Source: Progne subis subis
Lineage: Eukaryota; Chordata; Aves; Passeriformes; Hirundinidae
Length of the DNA: 64,000 nucleotides
NCBI GenBank assembly: GCA_022316685.1
Contig: JAKJHU010000302.1
Span: 159,001-223,000, forward strand
Direction of reading: 5' to 3'
Part shown: in pieces, positions 54,176-64,000 of the stretch
Position numbering within the stretch: the stretch's first letter is position 1
Layout of the letters: every line of letters starts with the position of its first letter
Program-made: the position numbers and the translations under genes
Notes under the pieces: model-generated
What the model saw: only the letters and a program-made list of their open reading frames with translations
Database searches by the model: none
What the model was told of the DNA's origin: nothing

Positions 54176-54890
54176 CTGTGACAGGGACGTTGGGTACGGA
54201 GATGTGAAATGTCTGGTACAGGTGTCCCAGACTGAGGTGTTTGGCCGTATTTGTAAGGATGCTGAGGGGCATCAGCTGGGAGAGGACGTCGCCATGGCTG
54301 CAGCTGCAGCTGGCACACAGGAACCCTTCTGCACAGCAGGAGCCTCCCACTGTGCTCAAAGTTTGCCTCTGAGGACTAAGAGGTGAGCTTGTCAGAAATC
54401 CCAGAAAAATGTATGGGGGAAAAGGTTTTATATGATTTGGTTGTGCCTAGGTACAAATCTCCAGTGGGAAAAGAGCCTCTCCAATAGGCTGGGTGTCTTA
54501 GGGTGTCTTAGTTCTTCCTAGAATAAAGATTTCCAATGAAATACAATTTTAATTTTTTTATTTTAGAAGTGTAAAAATAGTCTAAGTTGCCCAGAACCCT
54601 AAAACTACTTTGAAAAACATATAACTATTGTGAGAAAATGGAACAAATATTTGGGGAATTCTTTCTATGAAAAATACTCTGAAATCATGGGAAAGAAAAA
54701 ATGAACATAGTAGCTGGTCTCAGGAGCTGGCTGCAGCCTGCCCAGCCCTGGCTGTGCCCAAACAAGGAGCTCTGCCAGTGCTGGTGGTACCACACAGGCC
54801 CCAGAGCTGAAGGCCAAAGGTGTTGCTGAAGCCCATCCTGTCTAGGAGGGGCTGACCTTCACTCCTGGCCTGACAGTATTGCCACAACCT
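54176..54890. other. Host intron-like DNA
   Basis: No gene seen. AT-rich at 54400-54700. Confidence 0.45.
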
Positions 54891-54955
54891 TCAGGGACCC
54901 AGGGTCCTGTTCTGGTTGGTGGCTGCACGTCCACAGCAACGAACTGGAAGGTCAG
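54891..54955 (-). other. Candidate terminal exon 2 (paralogous)
   Basis: Minus strand: acceptor CCCTGCCACAG, phase-1 start, 20 codons (ADLPVRCCGRAAT then NQNRTLGP) and a stop at 54893-54891. Upstream sequence is also related to that upstream of 54175. Confidence 0.4.
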
Positions 54956-55581
54956 CTGTGGCAGGGACGTTGAAAACTGGCTTGAGGCTCCACGATGACA
55001 GGACTCTCCAGCTGAAGCCCTTGGCTGGTCGTGTGGAGCTGCAGCAGGGGCACTGTGGAGAGAGGAGTGTCTGAGGCCCCAGCTGCGGTGGCACACAGGG
55101 TCCCTCCTGCACAGCAGGGCGCAGAGCTGGCACGGCTCCCCAGCACGGCCGGAGCTGCTGGCACACCTTGGCCCAGCTGCACAGCTGCCCCTCGAGGCCC
55201 CGGTGAGCAGGGGAAGGCTCTGGGCAGGGGCCCTGGCCAGGAGCGGGCCCCAGAGCGCCTCTGCCTTGCCAGGCCAAGCTGGTGCCCACTCTTTCTCCTC
55301 CTCACCTTGCTTTGCCTCTGCCCGCTGCTGCTGGGGCTGCTCTTGGCCAGGCAGCCTCTGTGGGAGCCAGCACGGGCAGCAGCCCCAGTGGGCTCCCCAG
55401 GACAAGGCCCAGTAATTAAGAGCCCAGTTAAAGCACTGGGCTGGAGAAGAACCCTCAGTGGAGTTATTTGGACAAGCAGTGACTATCCACAACTCCACAG
55501 CAGGGTCACTGGGAATGTTTCCGGCCTACAGTAGACTTTCAAAAGAAGCTGTTTGAGGGAAAGATGAACAGAAGCACTCAC
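54956..55581. other. Host GC-rich DNA, no confident exon
   Basis: Overlapping open frames on both strands, none with a recognisable domain. Confidence 0.4.
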
Positions 55582-55650
55582 CATTTTCTCTTCTGGCAAT
55601 AGAAGATTCCATCACAGCACAACATGAAGACAGCACCAAACAAAGCATGC
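55582..55650 (-). other. Candidate 69-nt phase-1 exon
   Basis: Minus strand: GATGGCAG acceptor, 69 nt open in phase 1, donor GTGAGTGC. Ends ...RREN-G, like the 69-nt exons at 56959-57027 and 59230-59298. A strong acceptor (TTGCTCCCACAG) with another possible exon lies just upstream, starting at 55746. Confidence 0.35.
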
Positions 55651-56374
55651 CTGCCATCAACGCTAGCAAACAGCGTGTTTCCCAATAGCAACCACCTCCA
55701 ATGCTCTTCTGGGAATCGGGAAAATGCGCTGTGGTGCCGGCTGCATCTGTGGGAGCAATGGGGAGCGTGAGCACGGGCTGTGTCCCACTGTTGAGCTGGC
55801 AGCATGGTGGAAAAGGCCAGGACGTTCTCAGTTTCCCCAAGAGCTGGGCCCTGCAGACACCTTGCTGCCTCTGGGCACAGGCTGTACCCCCAGCAAAGCC
55901 CAGAAGGGCGTGAGGAGAGCCCGGGGGCAACGCAGCTCTTTGGGCAGTGGCTCCTTTGAGGGACCTGGGCCAAGGCCATCCTTGAGCAGCCACTGTCACC
56001 CCCGACACTCCCTGCCCTGGGACAGCTACACCAGCCCAAGGGGACGGAGTCAGGCCTTGTCAGGACCCAGGGCAGCCCCTGCCCAGCCGGGAGCCAGGGC
56101 TGGCTCTGGCCCTGGGCTCGTGGCAGGGCTCCAGCTCGGGCCTGCTCCTGTGCCTTGGGCCTCTGGGCGCTCAGGGCCAGCTCCAGGAGCAGCTGCAGCG
56201 GGAGGCACCTTGGGGCACCAGTCCCGTTTCCAAGGGGCCATCAGCGAGCTCCGCAGGCCTCGAAGCCGAGGTGCCTCCAGCTTTGGCTGCTGCAGGGCCC
56301 TGCAAGGCTGGGAGCTGGGGGAAGAGCTGCTGCCACACAGCCCCAGAGAGCGCTGAGCCTGGCACAGCAATTAC

Positions 56375-56434
56375 CTGCTCCGGCTTTGTCTGCGTCTGTG
56401 ACTGTGTTTGTGTCCACCATCTCCTTCCTTTCTG
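56375..56434 (-). other. Candidate 60-nt phase-1 exon (copy A)
   Basis: Minus strand: CCTCTGCAG acceptor, 60 nt open in phase 1 (ERKEMVDTNTVTDADKAGA), donor GTAATT. Copy B equivalent at 58647-58706 has one residue change. Confidence 0.45.
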
Positions 56435-56958
56435 CTGCAGAGGCTGCCTATGAGCCGCTGCTTCCTCCTGGAAGTTCCTCCTTCTGCACAGACATTCGGT
56501 CCATCACTTTGAGAAAGGAAGAGGCACAGCTGGATTAGATGGAAACATTCAACATGGGGGAGTGGGCATCCACAGGAGGCAATGCTTGTCAGAGACATTG
56601 ATAAGCATCAGGAAAAGGCAGAAACTCTGGGGGCTGGGCCAGAGCCCTCCCTCATCCAAAGAGGTGCCCCGCTTGGGCTGCAGGGACACAGGGAAAGTGC
56701 AGCGCCTCTCAGGGTGTGCATGGCCCGTGGGGCAGTTTGGGCTCCCTGTCAGCTGATGCCAAATGCCTTCCTGCAGAGCCTGGGGAGAAGCTGCAGCCAG
56801 GCCAGGCTGGGAAACAGCCCTGCGGGGTGGGAAAGCAGCAGCGGGGCAGCCGGGCTGCCATGGATCCCTTCCCGCTGTGCCGGGCACGGCGTGTCCACAT
56901 GTGCAGAGAAAGGCCCCGGCAGCTGAGCCTCAGGAGAAGGCCAGGGACATGCACTCAC

Positions 56959-57027
56959 CATGCTCTTTGTGCCGTTCCTCCACCATTTGTTTCCTGCCGT
57001 TCTTTGCCTCAAGCGATTCCTTCTGTC
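56959..57027 (-). other. Candidate 69-nt phase-1 exon (copy A)
   Basis: Minus strand: GGCACAG acceptor (weak pyrimidine tract), 69 nt open in phase 1 (QKESLEAKNGRKQMVEERH then KEH), donor GTGAGTGC. Charged and helix-prone. Copy B equivalent 59230-59298 is identical as far as I see. Confidence 0.45.
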
Positions 57028-57144
57028 CTGTGCCTTTGTTCTTCCCTCTTGGAGGACCTTAGAGCAAACAGTTTCCATTTGCCAGGAATGGAGCCCACAT
57101 AGCCAGTGCTCAGCCTGTGGGGTCAGCAGGGACACACTACTCAC

Positions 57145-57216
57145 CCCTGCGATGGCAGCTGGGATTGTGGGCAGCAACCAGCAAAGGAGCTGGAGAATTC
57201 CTCCCTGCAGACACAT
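57145..57216 (-). other. Candidate 72-nt phase-1 exon (copy A)
   Basis: Minus strand: GAGTTGCAG acceptor, 72 nt open in phase 1, perfect GTGAGT donor. In copy B (59416-59486) the same exon is 71 nt, a frameshift. Confidence 0.45.
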
Positions 57217-57418
57217 CTGCAACTCAACAGGCACAGAAGCTTCTGTCACCTCTGCTGATGTGCACGGGCAGCACTGAGGCGCAGGAGCGGTGAGGGGATC
57301 GTGCAGGGCGAGGGCACACACGGGCACGGCTCTGTCCTGGCACACGCAGCGATGCCCCCTGGTCCAGCTGTGGGCTCTGAGCTGGCAGCTCTGCCAGGGG
57401 CAAAAGGCCTTGACCTAC

Positions 57419-57490
57419 CCTCAGCACCTCCCAGGGGTCCCATTCTGAACATGGGCTGGGAATCCAGATCACCTTCACCCACAGGCTTGG
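57419..57490 (-). other. Candidate 72-nt phase-1 exon (copy A)
   Basis: Minus strand: strong acceptor TCTTTCTTTGCAG, 72 nt open in phase 1 (AKPVGEGDLDSQP then MFRMGPLGGAE), donor GTAGGT. Confidence 0.5.
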
Positions 57491-57877
57491 CTGCAAAGAA
57501 AGACAGGACAGAAGAGATCCCATGGAGCTCCTGTAGGAAATCCTCAGGCTCCCTGGGGCCAGCAAAGAAGCAGCACAAGGCACAGCCCCTGGGCACAGCC
57601 CTGGGCCAGGCCACTTCCCTCTCTGCCCTTCTCCCTGGCTGCACAGAGCACATGGAAGGACACCCTGGCACTGCACACGAGAAGAGTATTAACAGCTAAA
57701 TGCTCCCTCCTCCCACTTGACAGCCAACCTGGGGATGTCTCAGAGCTCCAGAAGGGAGCAGCGCAACATTTCCAAAACCCTTCAGCCTTGAGATCATGTT
57801 AATGGAAGTGGCACATGGGTGAGCCCTTCAAAACTGAAACTTAGGATTGTGTCGTAAGAGTTGGGTTGCAGACTTGC

Positions 57878-57949
57878 CTTCAGCCTCTGGCACTGCCTTC
57901 AAACCACCATTCGCCATCATTTCCAGATCATCCATGTTCCGATTCCAGT
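57878..57949 (-). other. Candidate 72-nt phase-1 exon with GC donor (copy A)
   Basis: Minus strand: acceptor CTCCCTTCTAG, 72 nt open in phase 1 ending PEAE-G, followed by AAG|GCAAGT, the classic GC-AG intron donor. Copy B (60147-60218) keeps length, phase and the GC donor although the exon itself has diverged strongly. Confidence 0.5.
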
Positions 57950-58646
57950 CTAGAAGGGAGCACAGATGAGAACCATTTCCATGTGTGCTGGGATCCCCCT
58001 GTGCCTTAGGGAACTGTGCACAGCCAGGGGGTCAGGGAAGGCCGTGGGAGGCCGATGTCCACAGACAGGGCCAAAACGGCCCAGGGGCCTGGCGAGCTCT
58101 GGGCTGGCTCTGCTCACTCTCCACACTCTTTGCAGGCCCTGTGCAACATCCCTGCAGGGGTGGCCGGAGCAGCCCAGGGCCCCTGAGGGTCTCTCATTTC
58201 CGCAGACGAAACCCTCCCTCCCGAAAGCACTGAGAAAATCTCCAGCAGGCTGAGCCAATATGTTCCCTCATTTCACCTGTCCCCCTGGTGGGACAGCTCC
58301 ACCAGCCCGAGGGGACGGAGTCAGGCCCTGTCAGGACCCAGCGCAGCCCCTGCCCAGCCGGGAGCCAGGGATGGCTCTGGCCTTGTGCTCGTGGCAGGGC
58401 TCCCGCTCGGGGCTGCTCCTGTGCCTTGGGCCTCTGGGCGCTCAGGGCTAGCTCCGGGAGCAGCTGCAGTGGGAGGCACCTTGGGGCTCCAGTCCCGTTT
58501 CCAAGGGGCCATCAGCGAGCTCCGCAGGCCTCGAAGCCGAGGTGCCTCCAGCTTTGGCTGCTGCAGGGCCCTGCAAGGCTGGGAGCTGGGGGAAGAGCTG
58601 CTGCCTACACAGCCCCAGAGAGCGCTGAGCCTGGCACAGCAATTAC

Positions 58647-58706
58647 CTGCTCTGGCTTTGTCTGCGTCTGTGACTGTGTTTGTGTCCACCATCTCCTTCC
58701 TTTCTG
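58647..58706 (-). other. Candidate 60-nt phase-1 exon (copy B)
   Basis: Copy of 56375-56434, open, same donor and acceptor; Gly to Arg near the end. Confidence 0.45.
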
Positions 58707-59229
58707 CTGCAGAGGCTGCCAATGAGCTGCTGCTTGCTCTGGGAAGTTCCTCCTTCTGCACAGACTTTCGGTCCATCACTTTGAGAAAGGAAGAGGCACA
58801 GCTGGATTAGATGGAAACACTCAACATGGGGGAGTGGGCATCCACAGGAGGCAGTGCTTGTCAGAGACATTGATAAGCATCAGGGAAAGGCAGAAACTCT
58901 GGGGGCTGGGCCAGAGCCCTCCCTCGTCCAAGAGGTGCCCCACTTGGGCTGCCGGGACACAGGGAAAGTGCAGCGCCTCTCAGGGTGTGCATGGCCCATG
59001 GGGCAGTTTGGCCTCCCTGTCAGCTGATGCCAAATGCCTTCCTGCAGAGCCTGGGGAGAAGCTGCAGCCAGGCCAGGCTGGGAAACAGCCCTGCGGGCTG
59101 GGAAAGCAGCAGCGGGGCAGCCGGGCTGCCATGGATCCCTTCCCGCTGTGCCGGGCACGGCGTGTCCACATGTGCAGAGAAAGGCCCCGGCAGCTGAGCC
59201 TCAGGAGAAGGCCAGGGACATGCACTCAC

Positions 59230-59298
59230 CATGCTCTTTGTGCCGTTCCTCCACCATTTGTTTCCTGCCGTTCTTTGCCTCAAGCGATTCCTTCTGTC
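59230..59298 (-). other. Candidate 69-nt phase-1 exon (copy B)
   Basis: Copy of 56959-57027 with the same splice sites and phase. Confidence 0.45.
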
Positions 59299-59415
59299 CT
59301 GTGCCTTTGTTCTTCCCTCTTGGAGGACCTTAGAGCAAAGAGTTTCCATTTGCCAGGAATGGATCCCACATAGCCAGTGCTCAGCCTGTGGGGTCAGCAG
59401 GGACACACTACTCAC

Positions 59416-59486
59416 CCCTGCGATGGCAGCTGGGATTGTGGGCAGCAACCAGCAAAGGAGCTGGAAAGTCCTCCCTGCAGACACAT
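59416..59486 (-). pseudogene. 71-nt exon copy with frameshift (copy B)
   Basis: Equivalent of 57145-57216 with one base fewer near 59470. If used it would shift the frame, so either it is skipped or copy B is damaged. Confidence 0.4.
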
Positions 59487-59687
59487 CTGCAACTCAACAG
59501 GCACAGAAGCTTCTGTCACCTCTGCTGATGTGCACGGGCAGCACTGAGGCGCAGGAGCGGTGAGGGGATCGTGCAGGGCGAGGGCACACACGACCACGGC
59601 TCTGTCCTGGCACACGCAGCAATGCCCCCTGGTCCACCTGTGGGCTCTGAGCTGGCAGCTCTGCCAGGGGGAAAGGCCTTGACCTAC

Positions 59688-59759
59688 CCTCAGCACCTCC
59701 CAGGGGTCCCATTCTGAACGTGGGCTGGGAATCCAGATCACCTTCCTCCACATTCTTGG
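59688..59759 (-). other. Candidate 72-nt phase-1 exon (copy B)
   Basis: Copy of 57419-57490, open, with three residue changes (AKNVEEGDLDSQPTF). Strong acceptor and GTAGGT donor. Confidence 0.5.
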
Positions 59760-60146
59760 CTGCAAAGAAAGGCAGGACAGAAGAGATCCCATGGAGCTCC
59801 TGTAGGAGATCCTCAGGCTCCCTGGGATCAGCAAAGGAGCAGCACAAGGCACAGCCCCGGGGCACAGCCCTGGGCCAGGCCACTTCCCTCTCTGCCCTTC
59901 TCCCTGGCTGCACAGAGCACATGGAAGGACACCCTGGCACTGCACACGGGAAGAGCTGTGACAACTAAATGCTCCGTCCTCCCACTGATGGCCATCCAGG
60001 GCATCACTCAGGGCTCCAGAAGGGAGCAGGGCAAGGTGTCCAGAATTTTTAAGCCATGAGATCATGGTAAGGGAAATGGCATATGTGTGAGCTCTTGCCA
60101 CACCGACGGGCATTATTCTGACAGGAAAGGCACACTGAGAACTTGC

Positions 60147-60218
60147 CTTCAGCATCCTCCACGGATTTAAAGTGGTTATGAGCCAGGGCTTCCTGATAAT
60201 CCATGTTCTGATTCCAGT
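60147..60218 (-). other. Candidate 72-nt phase-1 exon with GC donor (copy B)
   Basis: Same splice sites as 57878-57949. The coding part differs at roughly a third of positions but stays open and ends VEDAE-G. Confidence 0.5.
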
Positions 60219-60242
60219 CTAGAAGGGAGCACAGATGAGAAC

Positions 60243-60248
60243 CATTTC
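60243..60248. repeat. Solo LTR left target-site duplication
   Basis: CATTTC; the matching CATTTC is at 60940-60945. Copy A at 57970-57985 shows the uninterrupted site ACCATTTCCATG. Confidence 0.88.
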
Positions 60249-60939
60249 TATAGAAGTGTCCTTTCACACCTAGCAGGCGTGCAGGCTAGCTCAGTTCTTG
60301 CACTACCACTATGAGGATCGGTTGGAGTTACAGGCAGGGCGAGTAACCTCCTCCCGGTAGGTTCTTGGTTCCCCACACCAGCGAGTGGGCTTGATGGAGT
60401 TTGCGATGGCGGCGACGGAAAAAGAGTCGTCTCTCTTTAGGCAGGGTAGAAGGTAGTTTATTAAGGGGAGTCCAGCAAGGAGCTCTGCCTCACACCACTG
60501 CTGCCCAGAGAGAGCAGAGATCAAAGCTTGACAGCCACTTTTAAACAGGGGAGGGCTGACAACGGGTCAGCCAACCAGGGAACACAGGGGTGGTAACAGG
60601 GGTGTCAACTTTTGAACCATTGACAAATCACAGGAGGGTAGGAGGGGATTCCCCGGGCACCAGCCTATCACTCCATGCCTCTCCTGGATCTTTCCAGAAT
60701 CCAGGGAAGTGTCTCGAAGTGACAGACAGGGCGACCACGAGGAGAGGGGGGAAGCTGACAGGGACAGGTGCAGGGAAGGAATGATTGACAGAAAACGTCC
60801 ACTTATTTAACCAACTTGTAAGGGGAAAAGTATTACAGAATACATGGGGGGTACAGTGGACTAAACCATTACAAAAATAACTTAAGAATCTTACGAAAAT
60901 AACTTAATAACTTAATAAAACAACTCTCGCACCACTACA
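60249..60939 (-). mobile_element. Solo LTR, 691 bp
   Basis: Flanked by a 6-bp target duplication. Read on the minus strand it starts TGTAGTGGTG and ends CACTTCTATA (TA where CA is usual). TTTAAAAG near 60542 is followed about 80 bp later by AATAAA (60462-60457), a normal promoter to poly(A) spacing. No internal viral sequence, so it is what recombination between two LTRs leaves. A 6-bp duplication fits class II/alpha-like elements. Confidence 0.82.
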
Positions 60940-60967
60940 CATTTCCATGTGTGCTGGGATCCCCCTG

Positions 60968-61701
60968 TGATAAATGTCTAAGATTAATTCGTGTGGAATA
61001 TGTCTGTATTGTAATACACCCATATAAAGGATAAGTTGTACATGTACAAATAAAGACTGTGAGATATTTTAAGGTTAATTCATGTAAGTTTATATTCTGT
61101 AAAAGCCATACAGAGAATGTACAAATATTTCTGCTGGCAGCAAAAACCCCCAACACAAGGGACACAAGGACGAGAGAGGAATTTCAGTAACGTGCCTCTG
61201 CCGGGAAACCCTGAAAGGAACACAAAAGCCCCTGGAGGAACAGATAAGCTACTCAAGAACCACTGATTACATCAGAGATGTAGCTCACCTGCTTCCTCCG
61301 GACATTATCATATCTCCTCATATCTCATTGGACTCTTCTGGACATTACCATATCTGCGACACACCTGGGCTCAACCATTAAGGTCATTGTTAACCCCGGA
61401 AAAACCATTCAAGACTCCTAGACCCGAGCATGAATAATCAATGAAGCAGCCGCGAACAAAGACGACATAGAAGCCTCGTCTCCTCTCTGCGATCCAGGGT
61501 ATAAAAGGAGACTGCTTCAGTCCCAAAATGTGAACTTGGGGAGGTGACATACTGACAGAGTGTGTCATCTCGTTCACCCAGTGCCGAAATCCCGGGCTCG
61601 ACACTGTCCTTTTAATTGTGGCTGTCCGAGACTGTTATTTTGTCTATCAATAAAATTCTAAATTTTGATTTCTAAAAATTTGGTCTATCTCATTTATAAC
61701 A
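60968..61701 (+). repeat. ERV-E 5' LTR
   Basis: About 734 bp, TGATAAATG to TTATAACA (the start could be 2 bases earlier because the host also has TG). TATAAAAG at 61500-61507 and AATAAA at 61649-61654. Confidence 0.82.
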
Positions 61702-61705
61702 ATTC

Positions 61706-61723
61706 TGGTGACCCCGACATGAT
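61706..61723 (+). promoter_or_regulatory. ERV-E primer-binding site, tRNA-Trp-like
   Basis: TGGTGACCCCGACATGAT, one mismatch from the tRNA-Trp site known from avian alpharetroviruses. Confidence 0.7.
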
Positions 61724-62389
61724 TCTGGCATGATATTGGGACCCTCGGACCCCTGTCCCTGACCAGGAGGCGCCCTGCTGAAATTCAGCGGCCTGGCAGA
61801 GTCGGCGAGGCCGTGTGGAACCGATTGGCCACACGACGAACTTAAAATGAAAAGCCACAGTTAAAAGGGATTCAGGTTAGGTGCAAGCTCGAAGGGAACT
61901 CAAAGGGGGGTCTGGGGAACAGACCCTCCGAAGCCACGGCGAAGAGAATCAACTCGTAAAAATCTACGTGCACGAAGAGCCCACGCAGGAAAAGGATCGT
62001 AAGTATTGCGTGGTTGAGTGGGAGTGACCGAGCGTGTGAGTGAGACGTGATTTTATCATGAAGCGAGTGGGGACCCCAAAATCGCAGTTCCACTTCCCCT
62101 CGAGAGGTGTGGTCAGTTGCGGGGGAAGCGAAAGTTTCGGGAGTGAAAACACGCACCTCACACGTCAAGCCCAGAAACTCGGGGGGGTTTCAGAGGGGGG
62201 ATCGGTCACAGGAAGGCTGAAAGGGAAGGATACGTCCACACGAGAGTTCCGGGACTGGTAAACCTTTCAGCCTTGGACCAGGAGCGGTCCAGGGGAGAGT
62301 AAGTAGTGGAATAGAGCTCGTAATCACCGGGGAAAACCCCGAAAGGGATCGATCACCCTTAAAGGGCCAGTAACCGGTGAATTTACATT
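61724..62389 (+). other. ERV-E untranslated leader
   Basis: GC-rich, with short open frames only. Unlike ERV-A, -B and -C no tandem array is visible. Confidence 0.6.
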
Positions 62390-64000
62390 ATGGGACAAGG
62401 GAAAAGTAAACCCAAGGAAGGAGCTAAAGGGAAATCTAAGAGGGGAACGGTAAAAGGTATCCCTGAAATCCCGATCGAAAGTCCTTTGGGGTGGATGTTG
62501 GAACATTGGGAGGAATGTTCCATGAGAAGGAGGAGGTCAAAAAGACAAATGATTCATTACTGTATCGAAGTATGGGGAGGGGTGGAAATACGGGATCATG
62601 TGATATGACCTGTCTTTGGTACATTTGAAAAATGGATTTGTGCGGCTTTAGTAAATCATGTGAAGGGGGGAGGAAGCAAGGAAGAACAGGATTATGCACT
62701 CATTTGGGGAGAAATTGACACACGGCTCTTGCCGGTGAAACTAAGGGGACCTAGGGGCCGCCTCGGGTGATGGATGGGATCCTTTAGAAAACCTTCCCCC
62801 GCCCTACCTTGTACCATCGCCTCCACCCCCTCCAAACCTAGGAAACCCTCAGGACCCCGTGGGAGTGGGATTCCCCTTGGGACAGGGGGCCCTCAGCCCC
62901 GCACCAATACCCTCTGCTCCTCCTCTGGAGCCACAACTCCCACAAGGGGCGGCTCCATTCCCATCAACAGGGCTCCCTCCTCCCCTGGAGCCCGTCCCCG
63001 CACCCCGTCCTTCACAAGGGATACCCCAATCTCTCCCTCCCCCTACCCCTCTCCTCGATGCTCAACCCCTTGAGCTAGACTTAGCGACGTTCCTCGGCCC
63101 CACGACCCCCACCCCGCCAGCCTTAATAGAAAATAAGCATACTCCACCTGCGAGAAGAACTCGGAGAGAACTAAAAAGGTTAAATGAGGTAGAAAGCGAA
63201 GGGGAGTGTGATAAGACTAACCTCTTACCTTTAAGGCAAGTTCCCACAGCCCCAGGTGTTATCGGTTTTGTAAATGTCCCAATTAATACTAACGATGTAA
63301 GAGCATTCAAAAAGGAAATGGGAAGGCTTATGGATGACCCCTTAGGAGTGTCTGAAAGGTTGGACGAGTTTTTGGGAACCAGTATCTACTCGTATGAAGA
63401 TCTCACCGCAATCTTAAGATCTTTGTTCAATACTGAGGAAAGAGAAATGATAAGACAAGCAGGGGTGCGGGAGTGGGAACGGAGGAACCCTCAGAGTACA
63501 CCTGGGGATCAAAAATGGCCAAGCCAGGATCCCCACTGGAATGCTCAGACTGAAGAAGGTAGAAGGAATATGATTGATTTGAGAAACATAAAAATACAGG
63601 GAATCAGGGAGGCGGTACCTCGGGGGCAGAATTTGAGCAAAGTATTCGGGGAATGTCAGGGGAAAGAGGAAACCCCTACAGAGTGGTTGGAGAGATTAAG
63701 AAAAAGTCTCCAAGTATACTCTGGGACAGATCCTAATTCCCCTGTGGGAGAGGTGTTGTTGAAAACCCAATTTGTGGCAAAGTCACGGGAGGACATACGG
63801 AGGAAATTGGAGAAAATTGAGGGGTGGCAGGAGAAGGGGTTACAGGAATTGCTGAGGGAAGCTCAGAAAATATATATGAGGAGGGATGAAGAAAAACAAA
63901 AGGCGCAGGCTAGAGTATTGGTGGCTGCAGTAAGAGAAGCCCAAAAGCAGGATCGTCCCCAAAATACAGGAAGAATCCCGAAGAAGGGACCCTCGAAGGG
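62390..64000 (+). pseudogene. gag: ERV-E gag, runs off the window
   Basis: Starts MGQGKSKPKEG, a myristoylation signal with a basic patch. Matrix is stopped by TGA at 62606-62608, where the frame context suggests a former Trp codon, and continues in frame to about 62767. The p12 and capsid parts are in another frame, open from about 62770 to the window end. That stretch has a PPPY late domain (62796-62807), a Pro-rich spacer, capsid with DPHWNAQTEEG and a charged helix near the end. So one stop and one shift are visible. Confidence 0.85.

Larger units (their letters stand above)
56019..58289. repeat. 2.27-kb tandem duplication, copy A
   Basis: Matches 58290-60967 (minus the solo LTR) at an offset of about 2270 bp, starting GGGACAGCT. 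Most of it looks well above 95% identical by eye, but 57720-57930 is much more diverged. Confidence 0.88.
58290..60967. repeat. 2.27-kb tandem duplication, copy B, incomplete
   Basis: Second copy, interrupted by a solo LTR (60249-60939) and cut at about 60967 by the ERV-E LTR before its end is reached. Confidence 0.88.
60968..64000 (+). mobile_element. ERV-E: 5' part of a gamma-type provirus
   Basis: LTR, primer site, leader and gag; the rest lies beyond the window. It starts within copy B of the host duplication at CCCCCTGTG. Confidence 0.88.

Noticed and set aside
56171..56365. Last exon of the small-exon gene within copy A (AK-start frame ending in TGA)
   Set aside because: A phase-1 start after CCCTGCAG is possible, but the donor/stop choice is ambiguous and two frames are equally open, so it is left out of the feature list.
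1..64000. Calling this the avian W chromosome
   Set aside because: ERV density and ampliconic units would fit, but nothing in the sequence identifies the chromosome. Sex-specific read depth would decide.

Overview
This is vertebrate nuclear DNA, most probably avian. The sequence contains spliced-looking host exons, a GC-rich macrosatellite and five retroviral insertions, with no bacterial-style gene organisation. The bird assignment is inferred from the mix of gamma-like and ERV-L-like proviruses and the absence of any recognisable mammalian L1 or Alu. About 60% of the window is endogenous retrovirus (ERV). I name the elements ERV-A to ERV-E in order; all viral genes are old germline copies and most are broken.

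Layout. 1-2621: AT-rich then GC-rich host DNA with no convincing gene. 2622-13100: ERV-A, a gammaretrovirus-like provirus with paired 679-bp LTRs, an open gag, a pol with several stops and a shifted env. 13101-36699: four full copies and a fifth partial copy of a 3.94-kb tandem unit (macrosatellite). Each unit carries a compact minus-strand candidate gene with TATA box, three TGACNTCA sites and a stop codon that overlaps AATAAA. The fourth unit is split by ERV-B (26040-33462), a young provirus with a clean 5-bp target duplication and an 880-codon open frame fusing Gag to the second half of reverse transcriptase.

36700-53815: ERV-C, a tRNA-Pro-primed gamma-like element in a compound LTR-internal-LTR-internal-LTR arrangement. 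Its second, mostly deleted internal part was invaded by ERV-D (46181-52579, minus strand), an ERV-L-type element with an open 649-codon RT-RNase H-integrase frame. 53816-60967: host DNA with a minus-strand gene candidate made of small phase-1 exons (mostly 60-72 nt). A 2.27-kb block of it is tandemly duplicated, and the second copy carries a 691-bp solo LTR with a 6-bp target duplication. 60968-64000: the 5' end of ERV-E, with LTR, tRNA-Trp-like primer site and a gamma-type gag running off the window.

How the parts relate. The macrosatellite units are almost identical, so the array is recent, and ERV-B is younger than the array. LTRs form both ends of the array (ERV-A on the left, ERV-C on the right), neither with a visible target duplication. 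ERV-A and ERV-B differ in gag and pol class but carry the same envelope lineage, which implies recombination. ERV-A, -B and -C each have a short tandem array in the untranslated leader.
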